DNA of 5,508 bases from CALFBG01 sp045110315 (GTDB lineage: Bacteria > Bacteroidota > Bacteroidia > Chitinophagales > Saprospiraceae), in assembly GCA_045110315.1 (NCBI GenBank), contig JBGCFY010000327.1:1-5508 (forward strand), written 5' to 3'. This document shows, in pieces, positions 1-5,508 of this stretch (the first letter of the stretch is position 1; every line of letters begins with the position of its first letter). Below the pieces are notes generated by a model. It did no database searches. It saw nothing but the letters and a program-made list of their open reading frames with translations, and was not told where the DNA came from. The position numbers and the translations under genes are program-made.

Positions 1-1914
1 TGCTTGTGTCGCTTCAAATTGTACCGTCAATCTATTATTAGTGGGTACTGGAAAAACATTTACAATACTAAAGCCACTACCCGCTCGCTCAATCGCTACA
101 ATTTCAGAAATCATTTCGCTAGCATCAAAATCAACCGATCGAACTCTGTAGTATCCCATTCCAAGCGGATTAAAATCTTCTACTTGGTAACTTTGTGTTT
201 CAATCGACCAACCCGCTGCGGGTACATTAGCAATCATCTTCCAGCCCGTACGACCATCCGCAGAACGTTCAATGATGTGCATCTCTGTATTTTTCTCAGA
301 AGCCGTTTCCCACTTCAACATATTAGATCGCTCCATTGCAAATCCTTCGAAAAGAGACATTTCAATCGGAAGTAAAACGTTAGCATGACTAAAACCAACG
401 GCAAGTGGAGAACAGAATACAGGTCCTAAACTACCATTTTCACGGTATAATGCTCCTTCGGTGCTACTAAACTCAGCCCCAATAACCGCGTCTCCCAAGA
501 AATCAGGAATAGAAACACTTGATTCTGCTTCGTTATATTGAATCGTAAAACCACCGTCAGCGTCTCCTTCCAAAATAATTTGGAAACTTAACCATTCGCT
601 GTCATCATTATAATCATAATACTTCGACCATGTAATTACGAAAGTATTTCCAACCGTTGCGTAGAAAATTCGACCATCCGTACGATCATCTAAATCCATC
701 ATTGCTCCAGCAATCATGTTATTAGGCGAACTAGAACTCGGAATGCTAACGCTACCTCCTGTTACCGTATATCCAGCCTCAAAAGAAACGTAGCCATTCG
801 TACCAATATGACAGTCGGTATAGCCGTCTCCACCTTTGTAATTGAAGGTAATTCCCATATCTGAGACCGTGAAATAACCATCGTCATCAGAACCAGAAGT
901 CATGGAGGTGATTTCAGTATGACCATTTGCTACTGGATCAATCCAACTGTAGCTAGGTCCGCCGGTAGCTTTAGAGTTCAAGAAGGTATAGGTCATATCT
1001 CCGGTACCAGCATCTGCACTTGCTCCCGTACTGAAAGACCACTCTTGACATCCCGTAGCAGAAACACCTGCCAACTTAGGAACAGCCATCCAGTAATAAG
1101 TTGTATTTTCTGCTAAACCTGTTTTAGTGTAACTGGTTGCAGTGGTATTCGTTTCGAGGGTCAAATTTCCAGAACTAGTTCCAAAGAAAACATCGAAATT
1201 GTCTGGTGCTAGTCCCGTAGAACTCCACTCTAAAGTGATATCTCCTCCACAAGCGTAAGAAATGGTAGATGCATCCGCAGGTGCCTCCACATCAGCACAA
1301 TTAAAAGGTAATGGTAAACCATCGAAAATAATATTAGCAATGTAGCCAATTCGAACTCCTGTAGGTGGTGATGCAGGATCAGGATCAATATTATCATTAC
1401 GGTAATACATTGACCGATTAGCGCCGACGGACGTACAGTGAAAATCATCCGTTGAACTATCGTAATCTGGTTCGCTAGCATCCACCGCTACTACGAGATT
1501 ATCGGTATTATTATAGGTAAATGAAGCATCTAAAGTAATCGACAACCACTCATCTACTCCTGGCGTAGTAGGCGCTGGAAGGCTTCCTGAGAATACTAAA
1601 GTCATCCCTGCGATTGGTTCCCAATCAGAAGTACTCGCAAAAGAACTTTTGGTCGTATGTCCAATCCAGATTTCTATATTATCATCAGTATCTGCTAGGT
1701 TGGAGGAGCCACTATAGAAATATTGGAGTCCAGTAATGGTACCCGCCGAATTAATCTCAGATTGAAGATAAATGGACTGTGTGTAAGAATAGCCGTAGTA
1801 AGGCTCAATGGGAATTGCCTGATTTTCATCAGTACCATCTCCCACCTGCACTTGTGCCAAAGCTGAAACTTGCACTAGTAAAATAAGTAAGATTAAATTT
1901 GTAAAATTTTTCAT
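1..1914 (-). CDS. T9SS-secreted multidomain protein with FN3-like domain (3' end beyond window)
   Basis: The reading frame is open for all 638 visible codons and runs off the left edge without a stop. The ATG at 1914 is chosen because it opens a clear signal peptide: MKN, then a leucine/isoleucine-rich core, with likely cleavage after ALA at residues 18-20. Its leader is A/T-rich, as usual in Bacteroidota. Visible modules are: residues about 22-203, a beta-rich domain with the motif IWIGHTTKSSF (82-92), which I recognise only as common in Bacteroidota surface proteins; about 205-297, a fibronectin-III-like domain (LEWSS, TTYYWMAVP); about 305-508, a beta-sandwich domain with IGTNGYVSF (370-378) and a DLDDR segment (407-411); about 514-608, the module often found before T9SS tails (LPIEMSLF, KWETASEKN, ERSADG, YYRVRSVDFD); from about 614, the start of a type A sorting domain (VFPVPTNNRLTV, 620-631). 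Roughly 50 residues are probably missing. No catalytic motif is seen. The likely role is an extracellular or surface-attached binding protein; the ligand is unknown. Confidence 0.93.
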   Translation of the reverse strand, partial: MKNFTNLILLILLVQVSALAQVQVGDGTDENQAIPIEPYYGYSYTQSIYLQSEINSAGTITGLQYFYSGSSNLADTDDNIEIWIGHTTKSSFASTSDWEPIAGMTLVFSGSLPAPTTPGVDEWLSITLDASFTYNNTDNLVVAVDASEPDYDSSTDDFHCTSVGANRSMYYRNDNIDPDPASPPTGVRIGYIANIIFDGLPLPFNCADVEAPADASTISYACGGDITLEWSSTGLAPDNFDVFFGTSSGNLTLETNTTATSYTKTGLAENTTYYWMAVPKLAGVSATGCQEWSFSTGASADAGTGDMTYTFLNSKATGGPSYSWIDPVANGHTEITSMTSGSDDDGYFTVSDMGITFNYKGGDGYTDCHIGTNGYVSFEAGYTVTGGSVSIPSSSSPNNMIAGAMMDLDDRTDGRIFYATVGNTFVITWSKYYDYNDDSEWLSFQIILEGDADGGFTIQYNEAESSVSIPDFLGDAVIGAEFSSTEGALYRENGSLGPVFCSPLAVGFSHANVLLPIEMSLFEGFAMERSNMLKWETASEKNTEMHIIERSADGRTGWKMIANVPAAGWSIETQSYQVEDFNPLGMGYYRVRSVDFDASEMISEIVAIERAGSGFSIVNVFPVPTNNRLTVQFEATQA

Positions 1915-1972
1915 GTATCTATTTTTTTGGTTAAAAAAATTATTTCGTTGAGTATTCGTTTCAATTAAGGAT

Positions 1973-2022
1973 AAGCATTAAAAATATGCTTTGCTGCAGT
2001 GCGTTTCTATGCACGACTACAG
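1973..2022 (-). promoter_or_regulatory. Two adjacent stem-loops upstream of the secreted-protein start
   Basis: AAGCAT (1973-1978) pairs perfectly with ATGCTT (1986-1991) across a 7-base loop. Immediately next to it, CTGCAGT (1994-2000) pairs with ACTACAG (2016-2022), with one G-T wobble when read as minus-strand RNA. They lie about 60-110 bases upstream of the ATG at 1914 and would fall in the mRNA leader if transcription begins upstream of 2022. No known riboswitch is recognised. The stems are short and could be chance. Confidence 0.25.
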
Positions 2023-2120
2023 TTGACTTTTGTAATAAAAAATAGGTGGAAATTGAGATTTAACAGTTGGAAAAATGTCAAATTGATTTTTTGGAATTGG
2101 CACACTAAGGAGACTAGTAT

Positions 2121-2144
2121 AGTAAACCAAGTACCTAGGTTACT
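2121..2144. repeat. Bulged inverted repeat
   Basis: AGTAAACC (2121-2128) pairs with GGTTACT (2138-2144), leaving one unpaired A, with a 9-base loop. The loop and right arm together include the 8-bp palindrome ACCTAGGT (2133-2140). It could be a protein-binding site or part of a folded leader upstream of the secreted protein. With seven pairs in AT-rich DNA, chance is a real alternative. Confidence 0.25.
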
Positions 2145-2216
2145 CTCGCACTGAGCTAAGTTGCTCAACGTTACTGTTTTTATTTTTGTGTTATTCTTTC
2201 TCTGCATTCTCGATTC

Positions 2217-2283
2217 GGCTGCACGCGTTTATGGGTAACAGATCGGGAATCCGCAGCGTCGAGCATCCCGTAGCGTACGCTAC
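2217..2283. repeat. GC-rich island with duplicated motif and 14-bp palindrome
   Basis: About 60% of these 67 bases are G or C, while the flanking intergenic DNA is strongly AT-rich. The island holds two adjacent imperfect copies of a 16-base unit, ATCCGCAGCGTCGAGC (2249-2264) and ATCCCGTAGCGTACGC (2265-2280), matching as ATCC-(C)G-Y-AGCGT-(A)CG. The second copy overlaps a perfect palindrome, GTAGCGTACGCTAC (2270-2283). CGGGA (2244-2248) and TCCCG (2266-2270) can also pair. This looks like a dispersed intergenic repeat or the remnant of a mobile-element end rather than a gene. Whether it recurs elsewhere in the genome cannot be seen here. Confidence 0.4.
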
Positions 2284-2407
2284 TTTACAAAGTTTGGGAA
2301 GGGATTTATCAACAAAACGGAGATTCAGTATTACGACCTCTTAGCTAAGTCCAGTTATTTACGTGTAAAAAGCAGCTCAACAAATCGTACAAATAAGGAT
2401 ACAGATT

Positions 2408-2449
2408 TGCCAAATTACTCGGTTAAAAAATTATTTTCTCTAATTGGCA
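2408..2449. repeat. Bulged inverted repeat with 23-base loop
   Basis: TGCCAAATTA (2408-2417) is complementary to TAATTGGCA (2441-2449) except for one extra A, giving nine pairs around a 23-base AT-rich loop. Only seven bases separate it from the next inverted repeat (2457-2494), which also has a single-base bulge. The pair may form a tandem hairpin in RNA, or may be remnants of element ends. No function is established. Confidence 0.3.
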
Positions 2450-2456
2450 TAGTTAT

Positions 2457-2494
2457 CTAGTGGAAATATTGCACAAAACAATTTTTCCAACTAG
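2457..2494. repeat. Bulged inverted repeat ending in CTAG on both sides
   Basis: CTAGTGGAAA (2457-2466) pairs with TTTCCAACTAG (2484-2494) with one bulged base, giving ten pairs around a 17-base loop. It is one of the longer inverted repeats in the intergenic region. No T run follows it closely on either strand, so it does not look like an intrinsic terminator. A regulator-binding site or a mobile-element relic is possible. Confidence 0.3.
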
Positions 2495-2945
2495 TAATAA
2501 AGTAAATGAAATTTAATTTGAAATCTGATGCTCGGAATCGGGAAAGCATTAAAATTGATAAGATAAGTACATATTACTCACTCCCCGACAAATGGAATTA
2601 CTTCCACCTAAGACACGAATATAATATTATATTGATTAATTGGGGTTAAATCAAGTTTTAATTCGGTGCTTTTTCATTTACGCCTTATGTAAAGTAAGTA
2701 AATTCTTTTTACTAAAAAAAATAATTTTTAAAATTCTTTAATTTTTAAGTAATATTTTTTGTCTGACAGGAAACAAATAAACTACTTAGGTATGGTAATC
2801 GGAGCATTAAGAAGAAATTACACGAACTACTATTCCGTATACATTTTAGATGTAGAATATGCGTATAATTAAGAAAAACAGCTAAGTACAATAATGAAGT
2901 TATTTTAACAAATAAACTATTAAGTCGATTTTTCTTTGGAATGGT

Positions 2946-3692
2946 TTACTTTTTCCAGGTAGAAATTAAAGAAACACCAACGGGCAAAGTGATACGGTTA
3001 CGAATAAAGAAACGTTCTGACCGAAAAATTTGATAGAGTATTTTATCAACTAATCCATTATTCATCACAAAAAAATCAGACCCAGCATCTTCCCTATTTT
3101 CGCTTTGCTTGCTGAATTTACTCGTGAGCACTCTAAAAAAGGCAATGGGGAAAAAGAGCCAAAAATTGAAGTAAGAATGAAAAACCATTTGGCTATCCTG
3201 CTCAAATAATTGCTTCAACTGTTTTTTCGTATACCTTCGGTAATGATGATTAACTTCGTCGTGAGCGCTCCACAGAAACATAAATGCGGGAACGGTCACA
3301 CAAATGATTCCTCCTTTTTTACAAACTCGCTTCATTTCTGACACCGCAAGTTCATCATCTTCCACGTGTTCGATTACGTCGAAGGCACAAACTAAATCAA
3401 ACGCCTCTTCCTCGAAGGGTAAATCCAAAATCGAGGCATTAATCAATTCAATATTGAGTTTTTCTTTGGTAAAATCGTAGCAGGCTTGATCATATTCAAT
3501 TGAAATCACTTTACCGATCGTCTCCAACAGTTCCGATGATCTGCCCGTAGCCGCACCGATGTTGAGAATTCGAATGTGACTGCGTTCTTTCATTACGGCA
3601 CGCAAATGATCCATTAAGATTTCACCGCGTGCGACAAACCACCAGTGCTTCCGTTCTAGTCCGTAATATTCCTTGTAATAATTTTTATCCAT
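2946..3692 (-). CDS. Class I SAM-dependent methyltransferase
   Basis: This 248-residue protein should transfer a methyl group from S-adenosylmethionine to an unidentified acceptor. The Rossmann-fold signatures are in order. Motif I is ILNIGAATG (42-50), with Asn rather than the more usual Asp or Glu before the glycine loop. An acidic residue for the ribose hydroxyls sits at the end of the second strand (E66 in SIEYD), LDLPF is at 89-93, and the motif IV region is FDVIEHV (104-110). The N-terminal HWWFVARGEIL (16-26) and HHYRRYT (149-155) are features I associate with bacterial methyltransferases next to glycan genes. A hydrophobic aromatic stretch (about 175-189) could touch the membrane. The ATG at 3692 starts 31 nt after the glycosyltransferase stop, so the two are very likely co-transcribed, suggesting a substrate in the same envelope glycolipid pathway. 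The substrate is inference; the fold assignment is firm. Confidence 0.93.
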   Translation of the reverse strand: MDKNYYKEYYGLERKHWWFVARGEILMDHLRAVMKERSHIRILNIGAATGRSSELLETIGKVISIEYDQACYDFTKEKLNIELINASILDLPFEEEAFDLVCAFDVIEHVEDDELAVSEMKRVCKKGGIICVTVPAFMFLWSAHDEVNHHYRRYTKKQLKQLFEQDSQMVFHSYFNFWLFFPIAFFRVLTSKFSKQSENREDAGSDFFVMNNGLVDKILYQIFRSERFFIRNRITLPVGVSLISTWKK

Positions 3693-3723
3693 ACTGCCCC
3701 ATTTTGACTGGTTCTTGATTTTA

Positions 3724-4677
3724 TTAAGCTTGATCTGATTTAGCGGAATCTGCTGCTTGCGAAGCTAAGAAAGCATTCTTGACAATAAAAAGCGGTCTTC
3801 CTCTCGATTCGTCATAAATCCGATTGATGTATTCTCCAATAATTCGAATCGACACTAATTGTACGCCGCCAAAAAAGAAGATCGCTAAGATTAAGGTGGT
3901 AAATCCTTCGGGTACTTCGCCCCAAATAATTTTTTTTGCCAATAAATAAAAAGCGTAAGTAATGCTTGTACCGATGGCTAGGAGACCAATTCGCCCCATA
4001 AACTTAATGGGAAAACTACTAAAACTAAAAATACCGTCGTACGCGAGTTTCATTAGTTTTTTAAAATCATATTTGGGCTCTCCTGCGAGACGATCTGCTC
4101 GCTCATATTCCACTCCAGTCTGCCTAAACCCCACCCAATGTCTTAGCCCTCTGAGATAAAGACTCTGCTCTGGCATTCGTAACATTTCTTGCAAAACTTG
4201 CCGACGAATCATCGAAAAGTCACCACTATCGAGTGGTAAATCCATATTAGAAATTTTCACCAAAATGCGGTAATAAAGCCAGTAAGAAGTTTTTTTGAGC
4301 ATACCTTCTTTACGCTTTTTTCTGACAGCGTAGACCACATCATAACCTTCCAGTAATTTTGCATAAAACCGTGCAAAAACTTCGGGCGGATCTTGTAAAT
4401 CTCCGTCCATAACTCCAATAAAATCTCCTTGCGCAAAATTTAGTCCTGCCAATAAAGCTGCCTGATGACCAAAGTTGCGGGACAACTCCAAAACTTTGAA
4501 CCGAGGATCTCTTTGGTGATACGCTACCATTTGCGATAAGCTGGTATCCTTGCTACCATCGTCCACACAAATGATTTCAAAATCATCCGTAATTTCTTCC
4601 ATCGCAGCCATCGTACGTTTGTACAACTCGTCGATCAACAACTCTTCGTTAAAAATGGGAATGACTAAGCTTATCAT
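3724..4677 (-). CDS. GtrB/DPM1-like polyprenyl-phosphate glycosyltransferase, family 2
   Basis: This 317-residue protein (numbered from the ATG at 4677) is a GT-A-fold family 2 glycosyltransferase of the dolichol-phosphate-mannose-synthase-like group. Members transfer a sugar from a nucleotide sugar to a polyprenyl phosphate on the cytoplasmic face of the inner membrane. Motifs are SLVIPIFNEE (3-12), VDDGSKD (38-44), LSRNFGHQAAL (65-75), the metal-binding MDGDLQDPPE (90-99), DSGDFSMI (150-157), and LRGLRHWVGFRQTGVEY (175-191) with the RxxRxAGEPKY segment after it. Two membrane helices follow (about 230-248 and 260-280), then IGEYINRIYDESRGRPLF (280-297), the C-terminal signature of the GtrB subgroup. 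Length is normal for the family. A start at TTG 4683 in the same frame would add two residues; ATG is preferred because it directly precedes the first beta strand. It is the first gene of an operon with the methyltransferase. The sugar and final glycan are unknown. Confidence 0.96.
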   Translation of the reverse strand: MISLVIPIFNEELLIDELYKRTMAAMEEITDDFEIICVDDGSKDTSLSQMVAYHQRDPRFKVLELSRNFGHQAALLAGLNFAQGDFIGVMDGDLQDPPEVFARFYAKLLEGYDVVYAVRKKRKEGMLKKTSYWLYYRILVKISNMDLPLDSGDFSMIRRQVLQEMLRMPEQSLYLRGLRHWVGFRQTGVEYERADRLAGEPKYDFKKLMKLAYDGIFSFSSFPIKFMGRIGLLAIGTSITYAFYLLAKKIIWGEVPEGFTTLILAIFFFGGVQLVSIRIIGEYINRIYDESRGRPLFIVKNAFLASQAADSAKSDQA

Positions 4678-4777
4678 AGGCAAGGGTTAGTAAAGCAGCA
4701 ATTTGAATACACGGTAACAAACGAATTTGAACTTCTTATTTTTACGCATATTCAAAAGAATTAGTTCGGTTTTGCCC

Positions 4778-4811
4778 CAAATATATTAAAATCATTTCAA
4801 ATACGTTCAAA
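4778..4811 (-). promoter_or_regulatory. Candidate Bacteroidota-type promoter of the glycosyltransferase operon
   Basis: Read on the minus strand, TTTG (4811-4808) is followed after 22 bases by TATATTTG (4785-4778), an exact match to the Bacteroidota -7 consensus TAnnTTTG with a -33 element at the long end of the usual spacing. Transcription would begin near 4771, giving a leader of roughly 90 bases. The site lies downstream of the preceding gene's terminator, where a promoter is needed. A second match, TAAATTTG (4815-4808), overlaps the -33 element but has no well-placed upstream TTG. Confidence 0.5.
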
Positions 4812-4861
4812 TTTATACTTTCCCTCAAATTTTCCACCGGAACGTTTCTCCCACACAGGAC

Positions 4862-4900
4862 AAAAAAATAGCTTCTTTTCCGATCAGAAAAGAAGCTATT
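4862..4900 (-). terminator. Intrinsic terminator after the lysine-rich membrane protein gene
   Basis: AATAGCTTCTTTTC (4867-4880) and GAAAAGAAGCTATT (4887-4900) are perfect 14-bp complements around a 6-base loop. On the minus strand the stem is followed directly by a T run (the A tract at 4862-4866 on the plus strand). It begins 39 bases past the stop codon at 4940, so it should end that transcript and isolate it from the glycosyltransferase operon. The plus-strand side has no T run, so it is probably one-directional. Confidence 0.88.
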
Positions 4901-4939
4901 CCTATTTGTATTATTTAAAGTAAAGCCTTTTCAACAACA

Positions 4940-5365
4940 CTAGATATTCAGTAAACCAAGAATCATCAGTACTAAGCCTACCACAGTTGCTAACCAGCCA
5001 ACCCAAGCCAGCCAACTCGCTAGCACAAGACCAGCTAAAAGACCACATAAAAAGATGATTAAGCCTAACCTAAATTTAGAAGTATTCGTTGCACCTCCAA
5101 AAAAAGCCTCTTGATGTGCGCTCAAGACTACTCCTTTTTTATCAAGCTTTCTTTTGAGTTTATTCATTCGTTTCTGAACTTTTTTCTTTTTCTTTTCCTG
5201 CTTCTTAATCTCTCGCATCACTTTCTTCTCCGCTTTCCGATCTTTCTTAGACTTTTTCCCTTCTACCGAAACCTGTCCCGGCTTAGGTTTATAAGGCACC
5301 GCTTGAGTCGTGGCACTTCCGAGCAAACAAAAAATGAAACAGATTAACAAGTAATAATTTTTCAT
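4940..5365 (-). CDS. Lysine-rich two-helix membrane protein of unknown function
   Basis: I do not recognise this 141-residue protein. Residues 1-22 form a signal peptide or first membrane helix (MKNYY, hydrophobic core, possible cleavage after TQA). No lipobox cysteine is present. Residues 37-77 are extremely basic: 20 lysines and 4 arginines against 5 acidic residues in 41 positions, with a pattern compatible with a helix or coiled coil. Residues about 98-117 and 119-139 are glycine- and leucine-rich membrane helices joined by a very short turn, probably a hairpin. The protein ends right after the second helix. If the N-terminus is cleaved, the basic segment would be periplasmic, where it could bind anionic envelope polymers; otherwise it may be cytoplasmic. 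The ATG at 5365 has an A/T-rich leader and begins the signal-like sequence. The gene ends at its own terminator and is not in the neighbouring operon. The coherent architecture and terminator argue that it is real. Confidence 0.85.
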   Translation of the reverse strand: MKNYYLLICFIFCLLGSATTQAVPYKPKPGQVSVEGKKSKKDRKAEKKVMREIKKQEKKKKKVQKRMNKLKRKLDKKGVVLSAHQEAFFGGATNTSKFRLGLIIFLCGLLAGLVLASWLAWVGWLATVVGLVLMILGLLNI

Positions 5366-5508
5366 AAAAAATTTTTTGAAGAAAATGAATAATAGAAGCC
5401 GCTAAGCAACGGGAAAATCGAAACAATTCGAAGAAGTTGTTTAAAAATAGGGGTTGAAATTAGTTGTAAGCGCTTGGTTTTCAAGAGGAAGCTCCATTTT
5501 TTTTTCGT
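5366..5508. other. Upstream region of the lysine-rich protein gene, to the window edge
   Basis: These 143 bases should contain the promoter of the gene starting at 5365. I found no exact TAnnTTTG element on the minus strand. Present are a 12-bp AT palindrome (six A then six T, 5366-5377) directly before the start codon, and a bulged inverted repeat, AAACAATTC (5421-5429) with GAAGTTGTTT (5433-5442). No coding frame can be supported here. Confidence 0.4.

Larger units (their letters stand above)
1915..2945. other. Long AT-rich intergenic region without a convincing gene
   Basis: These 1,031 bases separate the methyltransferase stop from the start of the T9SS-secreted protein. Both neighbours are on the minus strand, so the region should hold the 3' end of the glycosyltransferase operon and the promoter and leader of the secreted protein. 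I searched the minus strand for the Bacteroidota -7 element TAnnTTTG and found no exact match. No strong terminator hairpin follows the methyltransferase. The short open frames look random: the 66-codon minus-strand frame at 2007-2207 is low-complexity and matches nothing I know. Structures present are a GC-rich island (2217-2283), several bulged inverted repeats (2121-2144, 2408-2449, 2457-2494), two stem-loops near the secreted-protein start (1973-2022) and a 16-bp AT palindrome (2618-2633). The length is large for this otherwise compact window and could reflect a decayed gene or mobile element. Confidence 0.7.

Noticed and set aside
4..375. Plus-strand open frame of 123 codons
   Set aside because: It is antisense to the continuous frame encoding recognisable secreted-protein modules, and its product resembles no protein family.
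919..1116. Plus-strand open frame of 65 codons
   Set aside because: Antisense to the fibronectin-III-like and following domain of the secreted protein; no family features.
1230..1481. Minus-strand open frame of 83 codons rich in hydrophobic residues
   Set aside because: It lies in another frame within the secreted-protein gene, whose own frame is intact and has recognisable domains.
2007..2207. Minus-strand open frame of 66 codons in the intergenic region
   Set aside because: Low-complexity product with no signal peptide at its start, no motif and no conserved context. It overlaps inverted repeats and is best read as chance.
2618..2633. Perfect 16-bp palindrome AATATAATATTATATT
   Set aside because: It consists only of A and T in very AT-rich DNA, where such palindromes arise by chance; nothing around it suggests an operator.
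2889..2910. Possible terminator after the methyltransferase
   Set aside because: Only weak stems of four or five A/T pairs are present, without a following T run on the minus strand.
3962..4159. Plus-strand open frame of 65 codons
   Set aside because: Antisense to the conserved C-terminal half of the glycosyltransferase.
5111..5347. Plus-strand open frame of 78 codons rich in Phe and Leu
   Set aside because: Its composition is the mirror image of the lysine-rich segment of the gene on the other strand (AAA/AAG read as TTT/CTT).
5466..5508. Possible hairpin followed by a T run on the plus strand at the right edge
   Set aside because: The CTTG/CAAG stem is only four pairs and not adjacent to the T run, and no plus-strand gene precedes it.

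Overview
This is an AT-rich window with the hallmarks of a Bacteroidota genome. It encodes a protein ending in the start of a type IX secretion system (T9SS) sorting domain, its start codons have A/T-rich leaders without a Shine-Dalgarno motif, and it carries a candidate promoter of the Bacteroidota type (TTTG, then TAnnTTTG). A marine or environmental Flavobacteriia, Saprospiria or Cytophagia relative is plausible; the sequence does not settle which. All four recognised genes lie on the minus strand, so the window reads right to left.

Right part (about 5508 to 4867): a small gene (5365-4940) encodes a 141-residue protein of unknown function. It has a signal peptide, an extremely lysine-rich middle and a C-terminal pair of membrane helices. 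It ends at a strong intrinsic terminator (perfect 14-bp stem followed by a T run) and so forms its own transcription unit.

Middle (about 4811 to 2946): a candidate promoter precedes a two-gene operon. The first gene is a GtrB/DPM1-like family 2 glycosyltransferase with two C-terminal membrane helices. The second, 31 nt downstream, is a class I SAM-dependent methyltransferase. The glycosyltransferase probably loads a sugar onto a polyprenyl phosphate at the inner membrane. The methyltransferase probably works in the same envelope glycan or lipid pathway, but its acceptor cannot be read from the sequence.

Left part (2945 to 1): about 1,030 bp with no convincing gene. It contains a GC-rich island with a perfect 14-bp palindrome and an imperfect duplicated motif, plus several bulged inverted repeats. 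It precedes a large gene (1914 to beyond the left edge) that is open for all 638 visible codons. That gene encodes a secreted multidomain surface or extracellular protein: signal peptide, N-terminal beta-rich domain, fibronectin-III-like domain, second beta-sandwich domain, the usual pre-sorting module, and the beginning of a T9SS type A sorting domain cut off by the window edge.

I see no RNA gene, CRISPR array, intact insertion sequence or clearly new system. The least explained parts are the 1-kb intergenic region and the lysine-rich membrane protein.
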